From NCBI RefSeq assembly GCF_016859285.1, contig NC_053404.1, positions 15,639,105 through 15,703,104 of the forward strand: 64,000 bases of DNA. Direction: 5' to 3'. Shown here piece by piece: positions 23,761 through 36,600 of the stretch. Source of the stretch: Xiphias gladius. Lineage: Eukaryota > Chordata > Actinopteri > Istiophoriformes > Xiphiidae. The first letter of the stretch is position 1. Every line of letters begins with the position of its first letter. The notes under the pieces are model-generated. The model worked only from the letters and a program-made list of their open reading frames with translations, had not been told where the DNA came from and made no database searches. The position numbers and the translations under genes were made by a program.

Positions 23761-24137
23761 GGGGAACAAACCTTATCCCTGGCTCTGGCATCAGACCAAC
23801 ATTTACATCATCAAAATGAGTGTTATATTCTGATCTGTCTGATGATCACATTCATATTGCTATACCTGTTGATTTGGTGATTATTGTGCTTTGGAAGAGT
23901 TTGGTATTCTTTTGATTGCTCTTTTGCTACTTGTAGTTAATTATCCATAAAAGAAAAAAGTATGAAGAAATAATTTGATCCTTCATATAACACACATCCT
24001 GAAAAAAAATGATAAGAAACAGTTAAAAGAATATTACGTCATATTTAGAGTGACAATATGATTGTCAGGCTTACATTGCTCTTGTATCGCGGTGAGTGAA
24101 CTTAAAAGCACCAGGGGAGCTTCCCCTGACTTCTGCT

Positions 24138-27100
24138 CTAGTCTGCCAAGTCTTTATCATAATTGAGCAGGTCGCAGGTCAGGAAGAGGTCAGCGCGTCT
24201 GCTGTCTATTAACACCCTGTTGAGCTGGCTGCTTGTCATGTTGATGCCTGTGGTTTCATCCAGAGGCCAGTCTAAGAGCTGAGCACTGGACGGCAGGTCA
24301 GGAAGGCCTGGTTGGTAGTCCTCCAGGGGGTTAGGGTACAGTAACTGACGGAGGGATGGCATCCGCACAGCCATCCTCACCAGGTCCATGAGGCCGGACA
24401 TTGAGAGTGGGTTCAGGGCCAAAGCCAAACTCTTGAGGGCCCAGCAGCCTCCCAGTGAGGGGAGCAGGAGCCCCAGCAGGCCATCAGTCAGGCCACAGCC
24501 ACTTAAAGAGAGGTGCTGCAGGCTGCTGGAAGCCTGGCAGAGGAGGCGGCGAATAGAGGGCACGGTGTTTTCATCCAGGCGGTTCTCACTTAGATCCAGC
24601 TGCAGCAGCGTGGAAGCATGGTGGCTGCAGGACAGATAGGCAAGGTCAGCTGGACTCAGGCTCAAATATGGCAGCTCCAGGATCTCCAGAGACTGAGGCA
24701 GTGAGCTGTAACAAAAGAGGGAAGGACAAACACTTAAATAATATTTATTACTCTAATCAAATAGTCACAATAATATAGTATAGCAGTATAGTATAGCATA
24801 GTAGTTTAGATGCAGAAAGTATGGGGAAAGTGAACAACAGAACCAGGTTTTTGGCAAGAAAAGCAAATTTTATCTATCTATGTATTATTATTTATATATA
24901 AATACAGTCTAAGATTGCTGGCTAATTCTTGTTTTGAGTCGTTTTGACTATTCAATCTGTTCGTGAATTGAAGGTATGGGAAAACACTTAAAACAAAAAC
25001 TTCATATCTCTGAGAATAACTTCATCAGGGTTGTGTTGGATCTGAACTCAACTGAACCACACACACCCAAACAACAATTCCAACAGGTTTGAAGAATAGA
25101 ATTCTTCAGTGTGTTCCATAATATCTATAACAACAGAGCCCCTGAGTATCTCAAAGGTCACATTCGTAGGGTGGGAATAACTTGTGCTCATCAAACTAGA
25201 GCCAATGTTACCATTGTAGATTAAAACAAAAGTAACCACCACAGTTTTAGAAAGAAAGTTTTTGTTTTGTTTTTGTTTTTTTATATCAAGAACTACAATG
25301 GAAAAGTTGTGTTGACATCTTGCAGATATGTGGGATGTGGGGTCCTCTCTCTCATTGTGTCAAATAAACTCAACAAAAAAAAATTACAGAGGTCTAACTG
25401 GCTTTAATCTCCTGATTTGAAATATTGTATATTAGGTTTAAAATAGGTTTCAATTTTCTTAAAACCACAATCTCAATATAAATTAGGGCTGCAACTAATG
25501 TTTATTTTCAGTATCAGTTGATCTGCAAATTATTTTCTTGATTAAATGATTAACCATTTAGTCTATAAAATGTCAGAAAATTCTTGTTTTGTCTGTCCAA
25601 CAGTTCAAAACTCAAAGACATTCAGTTTACTATCACATAGGACAAATAAAAGCTGAAAATCCTCACATTTAAAGGGTTAAAACCTGTGATATATTGGCAT
25701 TCTTGTTTCAAAAAAGACTTTAATGATCTATCACATGTCCAAATAGTTGAGATTATTTTTCTGATGATTGACTAATCTATTAATAACTGAGTAATCGTTT
25801 CAGTTACATAAGAGATCATTATGTTGCATTTCCATTTCATAAATCTAAGGTTGGACAAATAAACTGTATAATAATTACTGTGCAGTCTGAGAATCTTTTA
25901 AAGCTCGTCAGAAACTATTTTGGAATGAAAAGATATAATTGGATAATAGATGAGAAAAATGTGACATTGTGGTATTTACTTGCCTCAACGTGTAGATACA
26001 AAGTTACAGAATACTATTCATGTTAAAAAGGAATCCATGCCAGACCTGAGCAGCACACGAAGTTGTCCGGGCAGGCGCAGTGCAGTGAGGCTGAGACGTC
26101 GCAGCTCTTGAAGCTGTGCCAAACCCTGTGACAAGTCACTCAGTGCTTCTTCTTGGCCAGGGTGGTCTCTGCGGAAGTCTAAGTTACAGTAGTGCAGCCG
26201 AAGGGAGTTCAGTGCAGGGAAGGTGGAGAGCAGAGGCAGCAGCTCAGCCAAGCCAGCCACCCCGAGGCTGCTGTAGCGAACATCGACGCCCAAGAGACCC
26301 TGGCGAGGCAGGAGGTCCAGCAGCGTCCTGATACTTGACACAGAGATTTCTTCCGCACGGAGGTATCTGCACTGAAGCTTGAGGGGTCCGGATGTGCTGA
26401 GAGCCACACGAACGCGCTCCCAAGATCGAGCATTGACAAAGAGATCAGCTCTCACATGCACCAACACGTCACTTCCTAGATCTTTTTCCTCATTTTCCTT
26501 TTTGCTCCATGCTAAACCTGCCAATGTGCTGTCCCTTTTCCTCTCTATCTCCATCCTCCTCCTGACTCCTTTAATCGTCTCCTCTTCACCCAAAACTCCC
26601 AGCAATGCCATCCTCTCTCTGTCAACGCTTGCCTCGTCACCATTACCTTGTTTTCCCCTCTTCCACTGTCCCCTCTCTCTTTTTATATCCTTTTCTCTCT
26701 CCAGGGCCGAGAACCTTTTTCTCTCCCGCTCTCCTTCTCTCCTCTGTGCCCTCTGTGCTCCAGCTCTGGCCTGAACGACCATGGTGCAGAGAGCTACAGT
26801 CAGAGACCAGCCCCCCATGGGGTCTCCCATCCCTCCTTCATCTCCTTGGAGCCCACAGAGGTCCAGTATTTGCAGGGCACATCTAGGAAAGAGGAAATGG
26901 TCTGATATATTACTTATTATTACAGAGACAATATTGATAAACTATCGGGTACAGATTTTTTTTGGGGGGGGCTTTCGATATAACTTTAACTCTGTGCATT
27001 TGACACTTATTTGTAGTTGTCTTACATTATGTCTTCACTTTGCTTGCTGACTGCTAGAAGAGTGCGGATCGTAATCCAAACCTTCTGGACAGTATAATGA

Positions 27101-27387
27101 CATACTCACTTTTGGTCCGAGAGTCCCCTGACTACTGCAAGTAACAAAGCCTGGATGCAGAGTCGATTCGGCGCAGTCTTCCCTAGTTTCCTCCGTCCTC
27201 CGACACGCAGGGTACGTTCAGGCCACCTCTGCACCAGCTCACCCACAGCCAGCGGTCTGCAGCTGGTGAAGGCGGCCTCCAGCAGCGGTCTGAACAGCTC
27301 CCTGGGCACCCACCTCAACCAGCAGGGCGACGAGCTGTGGTCACTCACCACCTCCCTGGCACAGAGGCTCACCAAGGGAAGCACCAT
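24138..27387 (-). CDS. lrrc14: leucine-rich repeat protein 14 (PRAME/LRRC14 family), 3 exons
   Basis: Exons in reading order are 27387-27110, 26882-26046 and 24705-24138 (stop CTA on the plus strand), giving 560 aa; human LRRC14 is 493. The N-terminus carries the family segment VPRELFRPLLEAAF and a helical VQRWPERTLRVG. Then come CALQILDL, VRADLFVN, LRAEEISVSSIRTLLDLL, LRLHYCNLD and C-terminal LRRs ending in ALALNPLSMSGL and LLYPNPLEDY, all co-linear with human LRRC14. Between residues about 137 and 231 there is a charged Arg/Glu/Lys insertion. Family members act as CUL2 E3 substrate receptors, and human LRRC14 dampens TLR/NF-kB signalling by binding an IKK subunit; that role is inferred here. 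Intron 2 (1.3 kb) contains a family D repeat. The exon 2 donor (AG|GTCTGG) is weak but agrees in phase and homology. An lrrc14-like paralogue rather than the strict orthologue is possible. Confidence 0.87.
25488..25805 (+). repeat. dispersed teleost repeat, family D, copy 2
   Basis: Starts TTAGGGCTGCAACTAATG and contains AAAATGTCAGAAAATTCTTG, TTGTTTTGTCTGTCCAACAG, AAAGACATTCAGTTTACTAT and ends in GTAATCGTTTCAGTTA. This is the most complete of the three copies. It sits in lrrc14 intron 2. Confidence 0.8.
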
Positions 27388-28245
27388 TTCAGAGCAGAGC
27401 AGGGTGAGCTTTCAGCATTAAAAAATGTATATATAATCCGAAATAACGCGGCGTCTTTTCTTGTGCAAAAGAAGCGAGTTAGCTATCTGAAACTAGCATA
27501 AAGACTAAGATTAATTTTATGACAGCAATTGGACGCGGTGTGGTCAAGCCCCCAAAAAAGACTTGATAACAGCGCCTGACAGCCACTGGGATTATCACCA
27601 GTAATAACCTATGCAGGGACGACTGGGAAGCCTTTCACGACTGAAACATAAAACGCTGGGACATCATGCTAGCTAACTCGGCAAACTATCAATGAGGAAG
27701 CTACAGCTGGAGCAGGAGTGTTTACAGACTGACGCACGCCCGTGCGGCAGCACGTAAAGGCGACACGTCACGACTGTGGAAACTAAGGCGTAGATTTGCT
27801 CTGGGTGCACTTTTAACTTAAACTTGCGCTCTTTTATTCTGGAACAAATAGGGGTTTTTGGGCAGTTGTTTTGCACAAAAAAGCTTTATTTATAGTTTCA
27901 CTTACACCCAGTGCCGTTCATTTAATAGTCTGTACGTATAGGGTTTTACAATACTGAACACCAGGTGCCGTGGCCCTCCAAACGAGACACCTATTTACGG
28001 AGTTGGTGCTAGGAAACGTTTTGGACTTATGTAAAATCTAAACATGCGGTTCAGCTTTAGTTAGGCCATCAGTCATGTTGATGAAGCACTGTCAGTGCTG
28101 CCAAGTTTAGCCCTTGACCCTTAACCTACAATAGGCTTCAGCATTGATATACTCCGACTTAAAACAACTGGACTCTGCATCAACTTCTGTATTATTTCTG
28201 CATTAATTCTCTATCTATCTATCTATCTATCTATAGGTAGTGAAG
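27388..28245. other. lrrc14 5' flank
   Basis: Sequence upstream of the lrrc14 start on the minus strand. CpGs cluster at about 27440-27460 and 27730-27775 (GGCGACACGTCACGAC), suggesting a CpG-type promoter. No TATA box or recognisable upstream exon was found. A (TATC)n run lies at 28209-28235. Confidence 0.4.
28209..28235. repeat. (CTAT)n microsatellite
   Basis: About seven tetranucleotide units of CTAT. Confidence 0.9.
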
Positions 28246-28249
28246 TGTT

Positions 28250-28610
28250 ACTCGTAAGGTAAAACATTGGTCCCGTTAGTGTTACGTTACAATATATTAT
28301 TATTGGATGAATATTAATGAAATATCAATGAATAAGTAGTATTTTAATGTTGTAGCAGGTCAAAGTGGAACTATTTTATATACTGTTAGATCATCTACAA
28401 CGACAAATAACGAAACATATTTTATAAGGTGATAATATATACTTATGTGTAAAATCCATTTTAGTAAAGTAACTAGTAATTTAAGCCCTCAGATGTAGTG
28501 AAGTAAAGAGTGCAATATTTCCTTCTGAAATCCTGGGAAGTTGAAGTATAAAGAAGCATAAAATCGAAAAGTACAAATACCTCAAAACTGTACAAGCAGT
28601 ATTTGAGTCA
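28250..28610 (-). repeat. dispersed teleost repeat, family G, copy 1 (reverse)
   Basis: Contains TTTTAATGTTGTAGCAGGTCAA, TTTTATAAGGTGATAATAT, GTAAAGTAACTAGTAA, CAATATTTCCTTCTGAAAT and CAAATACCTCAAAACTGTAC. The copy at 34795-35110 carries the same blocks in reverse complement. I recognise it as a very common percomorph repeat. Confidence 0.8.
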
Positions 28611-29930
28611 ATGCTATTTTCCACAACTGGCTTCTTTTCTTTGCAGTTTTGATGTAGGTTTAAGACTTAGGTACATTCTTGTCTTTAACAATTATTTAAA
28701 ACATAAAATGAAAGCTTTTATCTTTAACGATTTTTTAATCTCTATTCAATATTTTTTCCCAATATTTTCAAAATCTGCCTCATAAATCTGGCTTATTTTA
28801 TAAATTCAGTGTTTCTCTCTAACTCACACAAACAGAATCGATGTGCATACACAATTTATTTCCAAAGGTTTTGTCCACCTGATTATTTAAATTGGTCTTC
28901 TGCTGAATGTCAGCCAGGGGCATTACTTAACTCTTTCACTACAGATCACAGGCTGCTGGAGACAATCCCGGCATGAATTTGGCACTGGGAGACTGAGAGA
29001 CACACTAGACAGCAATCAAGGAAAAAAAGGGAACTGGCTTGCACCCAAACATTAAGTCACACTCACTTTCAAATCTGTGTGAAGAATGCACTTTAAACAT
29101 GACTTTTATCAAAAAAACACTCGTGAAAAAACATCACATTACAATAACACAACAGACAGGACAGGACTAATACACTTGATCAGTGGACTGTACCAATTGC
29201 TTGATATGTTTCGATTTTTTTATGAGTGGATCATTCTGGTGAAATAAACTAATAGGCAGAGAAGCTACGACAAAGGATAGAAATATGTTGTGTGACGAAC
29301 ACAGAATTTGGTTTGCAGTCTCTGCATTGTGTCTAAAACGAGCCTAAGAGGATGAAGCACTAGATGGAGCTAAAGGATCATGCAGTCTGACTGTACTCTG
29401 AAGTCCTTCTTACCTGTCAACAAAAACGGACACAAACAGGACATGTTCATGTGCATTCCCATTAGGTTTGGTTTGTCTTTCCACTTAATGTTTCTACCAA
29501 TATCTGGTTTGACGTTTTTTCGAACCAGTAGCCATTTCCCTGTTTACCATAACATCCCTCTTTAATCCATAGCTGTTAATGATGTTAAAACACTTCTGTG
29601 ATTTGTATATTCTAAGCAGCTGTTTGTTCAAAGGAATCGATTATATGATCATATTTCATCCTTGAATCATGCTTGACATTAGAAGCGTTTTTGTTTGGTA
29701 CTGTTGAGTCTCATTACCGTGATGATGAACACCATGTTACAAAGTGGATTCATATCACGGGAAAAACTCAGACTTTGTGCTGCTCACCCAGGCTTTAAAT
29801 TTACGTCTTAGCTATAATTGATGCTTTGTTTGTTTGTGGAACCACTTTTCTCTATTTAGAGAGGCTGAAGGACTAATTTCAAAGAGCGCACAGGCAAACG
29901 CAGCTATTAAAACACCCACAATACAAGCGT

Positions 29931-30000
<70 letters not shown>

Positions 30001-33000
30001 ACAAATAAACAAGCTTTCACTTAATTCATTGCTCCAATCCTTTCAGATGCCCTCCAGGGTCCATCTCATCACTGCTGCCTTTGACATACAACTGTTTAAT
30101 ACCATTTCCATTATCACATTGTAGCACCTAGTGAAAGGTAAGCAGGGACAGCAGAGAATCCTCCTGCTTTGATTATGTTATGGTGTCAATAAATTCAAAA
30201 CTAAATTAAGCAAAAGCATGTTTATTGAATTTAGAAATGTTTACCCTAACATTATATGGAAGGATTTTTATCTGTTCATTTATTTGATGGATTTTGATGG
30301 GTTGTTGAGTGTGTGTGGTAACTATGAGCAAAAATACTGCTATTTTTCAAGAATAATATTCATCAGAGATCAAACTGGAATTGATAGAGTATCTTTACTC
30401 AACGACCCCAGACACCCTTTGTACCCCCACACAGGTGTTTTCATTTATTATACCTGGTTAGACCTCGGGACTATGTGAGCATGTACTGCACTATACATAC
30501 AACACTGTGCTTGACTGACTACCCCTCCCAAATCCCTCAGGTTTATTTGAAATTCTGTTAAGGGATTTTTATAACAATTTGTTCAAAAGAGGTCTAACAA
30601 GGAATCAGAACTCTTTGGGGTCTTCATTTTGCAATTATTATAATTGTTACTCGTACAGTAGTGGTGTCTGTTGATGTCAAAACACATGAGGGCTAAACCT
30701 CAGAAGACATTTTGATTTATCATGGTGGACAAAGTACAAGTGGTACTTATTAAAATTAACAACGGCTCTGTCCTTTTCATTTGCCCCATCAAGGCATGAT
30801 AAGGCAGCATGCACAATTTAATCAATTTTATTATTTTTCCTACACGTCAAAATGTCTTCCAGGTGCAGTTTATTCCCTTCTCTTTCAAAATCTATTACAT
30901 ACCTTGTTATTTTCAAATGTGTAGACTATTAACTGGATAGCTTAGTACAGAAGATGAGTTTTTGGATTGCTTTTCCATTCATATAGGGCAAACCTGTCAG
31001 AATTTAATATATTCTGAATTGAGACCATACTGTTTTGTTGTACTAAAATTGTTGATATAAACACCATATGCTCAATAGGCTGAATAGAAGCCCTACGGCC
31101 CTACACCTTTTTTTTGTTTTTTTCTCCCATTTTTACAGCCTTTCACATTAGAAAAAAACTGACCTTGCTCTTTTTCGCTGTCCAAAAATGCCCATAAGAA
31201 ATCTATGCATGAGATTGTAGCCTCTTAAAACATTCAAAAAAACGATACCCCATGTATGGTATCATACTGTATGTGTACACGTAAACAGCCCTGCTGCTGT
31301 AGTCTTTACTGAACATAACCTGTATTTTAGCAATAACTATTCAGTGGCATGTTACTAGAGAGGGATTTGCCAAAAAACCTTCTGCACCCTTTGGCCTTTC
31401 CTCTCAGCCGCTGGCCAAACATGTTTTGATCCTTCCAGCTTTTCTTACTAAGCTTGTTTAATTGAATTTGACGCGCAGTTCCTCCTGCAAGCTTTAAATC
31501 CTCAGATACAAATATCCACACATAAGGATCCGTTATCTTCCTGACCAGTCAGTCAGACTCAGAATTATACATTCCTGTTGCCTGCATACCCACTATTCTC
31601 TGCTCAGATATAATTACACTGCCTGGGCCGCTGATTAATTCATGCAGAAATTCAATTTCCTAGATGTGCTGTGCAGCCACAGCTCTCATGACATTTTCCC
31701 AGTCACATAAGTGTCGGTTTAAGCCTGTCTTCTTATACATTCAGCAGATTAATTTGCATTTTACAAGGATGCTTCATTTCTGAACCATGAATTCCCCAAC
31801 CCCCTTCACTTCCATCACACATATAACCATAGTGCATAGGATGTTTCTATCAGACATGTAGTGGGACATACAAGATGTCACCTTGACATTATGCCTCCCA
31901 GCATTCACACAAAGCACTTAACAAAACTGATATCAAATATATTATATAGATGTATAGTTTATACAGTTATAAGTTCTTCAGCTGCAGACCAGTTGTAGTG
32001 CACTAGGTTTCTCCTTGCTTGAAATTTACTTTTTGCTGTTAAAGCCAAATTTCCCATCTATTCACCTTTTCTTTTCAGGACTTATCTATATGTAATACTT
32101 CACTTGCAGTCTAGGAAAAATGCCAGACATTTTCCATTCAACCCCCAGAAATAACAGTGCTAATGGTCCAGAGAAGCAAGTGTTTAACCTACATGTTCCA
32201 AACAAAATTTCTGCATCTTATTCACTGATAAAATAATTAAATTTTTATGTAAAGTATAAAAGAAGCTGTGAACAATGACTGGAAATGGATGATAGATTTC
32301 ATGTTACATTTCAGGTTTTCCTCCAATGTCTAATGTCAAATCTCATACCACACAGAAATTAGCAATAACTGCCACTTTCTTCTTCCCCTTTTTTTTTTGT
32401 TGAAAACAAAAAAGAAAAACCCATGCAGTGGAACATACTGAAATATGATTCTTTCCAAGCTGCATTTCAAATGTCGCGAAGCCACTTAAACTGTTAGAAG
32501 CATACTAAAAAATGCTACATGCTAATTGTTACTCACCCATTATAATTCTGCGCTGTATATGAGTGGAGAATTATAGCCTGTTACTTGCTCTAGTGGCTGT
32601 AGACATGGGAGTCAGATATTACAGTAAATCTCCAGGTGTTACCACCCCTGAAACATTTACAGTAGTAATAGGCTCCCCGCTTTCAAGTTTAATTGTTTTT
32701 TCGTTTTCTTTACAATGGTAAAGGGAAAAGAATAAAGGGGAAACAGAAGTGTTGCTAACAGTATTCTCTATCTAAAAAAAAACCTGAAATCTCACCAAAG
32801 ATGTGAGTAAAAGTGGATAAAGTACACAGGAGAGGTAGTTCTAACAATAAAGTATCAACATTTTGCTTTTTTGCCTTGCCAATGGAAAATTGAAGCATAG
32901 TGCAGCCAGTGTAAACACTGGTGACCGGATAAGCTGGAAGTGGAGCAGTTCTTTCTGTCGCTGATCTGGTCTGGCAGAGGACTAAGGACTTTGTATGACC

Positions 33001-34790
33001 ATACCCAGATTAACTTGTTAGGCTGCCCTGCTGGGCCCGTAGTGACCCCCCACATAACCCCCTTTGTAGAGTTTTCATATATTCTCTCGCCTCCAAGTTC
33101 CGCAAAATCCAGTTCAACCAGTACTCCTATGATGCAATAACACTTAATTTACTTTTTGCATGTGTACATTTTTTCTGTTCACTTACCTTGTGTTCATTAT
33201 TAATTAATATTATTTATTATTATTAGTTTTATTGAGGAATATACAGTACATGTGAGTATTCGACACAGTGCCACTATAAAGAGGCAATGCCAGATTCATC
33301 TTTTTGATATTGGAGATATAAACTGCCCAACAAATTTGCAGTTGGCATGCAGTGAATCTCGGGCTTTTGGGGCTCCATAGCAGCTGAGTACTTTGCCCAG
33401 TTTCTAATCCAGCCTTGTTCATGGGGACAGGAAACTGGGAAAAACTACTTGGCAGAGAGACCTAAAAAAAATGTGGGGATTGATATTCTGCCTCAGGATT
33501 ATCTCTTCGGAGCAAATAAATTGTTGTCATAGAGACAGTGGTTTTCATTTCTTCTACAACCAAGTGAAAATATTAACAGCACTGCCCTTGAAATGGGCAA
33601 TTCACTTTGACAAGGTAAAAGCAACTTCTCCTAGTTGGGTACAGTGAGGGTATACTCACTGCACGTTACACACCACACATTAAAATGGCTGACAATAAAG
33701 AAAAAACTATTTATGGAGATTGTACTTTCTTTCACGCAGACTAACAAACATACCAGCTTCGCCCTGAGCTTTCAGCTGCATCTCACTGTTTTTGTCAGCG
33801 GGTGGAGTTTGCTCTGTAAAATATTAATCTGCTGTTTGACTTGACGAGCAGAGTTTTCAGTGGTCGAGAATGAACTTTTACACTCAAAATGCATGTGCAG
33901 TTCCACCTTCAAGCGTGTGCCATCCCTCGTCATGCTGGCACTTAAGGCCAGGACAGAACATGAGCTACTCTGTGCGAGGCTGTGTGTAATCTGGAGGTCC
34001 AAGGCCACTCCAGGACGGACACAATTAACATGAGTTCAACATGGCAGCTGTTAACCCACATCAATCAGCTATCAACCTGAACCACAGGCATGATTTAATG
34101 CCTAGCAGTTGTCATTAAAAGAAATGGCCTGTGTTGCGCAGGATGCAACTGTCTGCATGGCGATCCACAAACGATATAACTACACAGACTCACAGCCGCT
34201 CAGCCCTGATGGATGCATTTAAATGCCTCAATTACAACACATGCTCCATGAATTCACGCCATGATGTCAGCTCATTATTCACAAACACAGAGAGCTGTCA
34301 TGGTCAAGAATTTTGCTGATTTCCCCTTATGATTTATACGCTGCAGCACCTGAATATCAAAAGGTTTGAGCTATTATATTCCTTTTTATTTCCCAGCCAC
34401 AGAATCGTGCTCAAGTACTGTAGTATCAGTTTAATATTTTGTGAAGACTGTTTAAAGCTGAAATTTACAGCGAAGGAAATGCCTATTAATTCAGGTCACA
34501 TTTTTATCTTCGAGATAATTCTGGATCGTCATTATAAAACCTGTCCTCTCCTCCTGTTTGATGAACCTCTTAGTCATTAACCAAGCTATAATTATTCAGG
34601 TAATTTACTTTGAGGGCTAAAGACCAAAAGGAAAAATGACAGGTTCTTTGCTCTAAACAGACTTTATTATAGTCTGATGCATTACTTAAAAACATTATAT
34701 AAAAACTGTCATCTGGAGCTGGTCATTCACAACAAGTTAGTTACTTATTAGGTAAGTCATTGTAAAGGCTGATTTATTGCTTTATTATAG
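28611..34790. other. gene-poor intergenic DNA
   Basis: No exon, RNA gene or transposon coding region could be supported on either strand. The sequence is AT-rich with stop codons in all frames. The only definite object is a CA microsatellite at 29932-30003. Confidence 0.6.
29932..30003. repeat. (CA)n microsatellite
   Basis: About 30 uninterrupted CA units followed by two interrupted stretches (ACAAACACACACAAATA). It creates meaningless open frames of TH or CV repeats on both strands. Confidence 0.97.
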
Positions 34791-34794
34791 TGGT

Positions 34795-35110
34795 ACATTT
34801 ATTCAAGTTACGTTGCATCACGTGCAAATTTGAAGTACTTGTGCTTTACTTGAGCACTGAGAAATATTGTACTTTTTGCTCCATGACATTTGTTTGACAG
34901 CTTTGGTTACTATACAAAATAAGATTTTACACATAAAACATCTGATGAGCTTATAAAATGTGATGCAATGTTACAAATTAAATGACCCCCCCCCCCCCCC
35001 AAAAGATAAAGTGAGCTCCACCTGAACCAGGTACAACGGTTAAATGCTACTTACACATAAATAATACATCAGTAAATTTAATCCAATAATATAACATACA
35101 CAAGTATACC
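34795..35110 (+). repeat. dispersed teleost repeat, family G, copy 2 (forward)
   Basis: Contains TTTGAAGTACTTGTGCTTTA, GAAATATTGTACTTTTTGCT, TTTGACAGCTTTGGTTACTA, GAGCTCCACCTGAACCAGG and CTACTTACACATAAATAATA, followed by ATCCAATAATATAA. This is the reverse complement of the blocks seen at 28250-28610. A run of 15 C (34986-35000) interrupts it. Confidence 0.82.
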
Positions 35111-36479
35111 TATGTGTTCAGAGATAACACAAAGCAAATTTGAGAGGTGGATGATTGCATGCAAAGTTAATGCAAACAATTGTGCTTATCCTTTTATGAA
35201 TCTACACAGACACCCTCCTACAGCCAGTGTGAAAGGGGATTACTCATACTTATGAACCTACATAATTATCAGCCAAATCTGCAGATCCCCTCGGCAAATG
35301 GGATGTGTAAGACTCAGGTGTTCGATGCAGACTGATTTTCTGGCTCATATTCCTCATATTAAGTTCATTTGTCGACACTTTGTTGGCTGCTTTTTTGCCA
35401 CACGTTACAGAGCCCTGCAGGTTCCTCCGCCTCACATTGTGTTGATTGGAGGTGCTGACTGAAGCATCTCCTACAGGCACGCTAATTAAACCCCAGCTGT
35501 TATGATCACTTCACACAGCAGTGAATCACTGGATTCAGGTTGTAAGAAAATTAGCAGGTGCTGCACATCGCCACAGCTTGAGCAGGGTTGTTAAAGCAGG
35601 TTGGCTGCATCCAAGTTGCGATGCAAATGTTCCTAACTGTCAATATGTTCTAATTACCAAGGTGTCGAAAGGCACCAGGGTAGGAAAAAAGCGATTATGA
35701 AAACAAATGACTAGCTCAACACAACTTGACTTTGATTTCTTTTTCTCTCCCCTAGAGCTGCATTTCCTATAAAAATGCAATCACAGGCAGTCTTCAACAG
35801 CTTTCCTACTGCTGCTGAATGGAACTAAGGTATGTCCAGGACCATATAATGTGTACTTCACTGAAATTCTCAGAGATTTCATTGATTGTTTCACTTTTTT
35901 TTTGCCAGTCTGTGACCTGCAGATCACAATCTGATTTGTTTCAGTTCTGCTCTAAAATAATATACCACGGAATTTCCCCTCCGTACCGTCCCTCTTTCTT
36001 TCTTTATTTTTCAAAATTGTGAAATAATGACATTTTAACTGAAATTTGCTGTTGCAGGCTATGGGCAGGTGACCTCCCACTTTCCATTACTCAGGTGAAA
36101 CATCAACAGAGGGGCAAACATTGGAGGTCAAAGACAATCAGTGTGGTTACAAAGAGGAACAGGATTTAATCACACCTTCTTTTTTTTTAAAAATATGTAC
36201 AAGATTAAGTTTGTGAAACAGATTAGTTCAAAACTTTGACAAATGGTTGTGCCTCAATGATAAATTTGCCTTATTTAAGTCACTTAAAGTGCTACTTTGC
36301 AGTTTTGCTCATGAAGGTGAACTGATTCACAAGAGTTCTTGAGAATTCATAAAGCTGTGCTGAACTGTGGAGGGAGGCTTTGTTGAAAATTTGCCATACT
36401 TTTGTACTCGCAGATGTGCATTTTTGGCCATGCTAGAGGCATGAACCTAGCAATAGCAATGTTGTTCTGTCTGTCCATT

Positions 36480-36600
36480 ATTTTGGGTCCAGACTGAAAT
36501 ATCACAACAACTATTGGATGGACTGCCATCAAACAGCGGCGATTTCATGACTGTTCCTCTAGCACCGGGTGAAATGTAGTTTGGTACATTCAGTCATGCC
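36480..36600 (+). repeat. dispersed teleost repeat, family E, fragment 1
   Basis: GACTGAAATATCACAACAAC then TATTGGATGGACTGCCATCA, followed by CCTCTAGCACCGGG. It matches the other family E copies at 37890, 44100 and 61755. Confidence 0.7.

Noticed and set aside
26116..27050. Plus-strand frames opposite lrrc14
   Set aside because: Reverse complement of the charged lrrc14 exon. The minus-strand frame aligns with the LRRC14/PRAME family; these have no family features.
28209..28235. Possible CRISPR-like short direct repeats
   Set aside because: A tetranucleotide microsatellite without spacers, in a vertebrate genome.
29812..30124. Open frames of CVCVCV or THTHTH repeats
   Set aside because: Translations of the CA microsatellite.
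33772..34580. Several 60-80 codon frames in the intergenic interval
   Set aside because: No domain, no splice-consistent neighbours and no codon bias; expected by chance in this much sequence.
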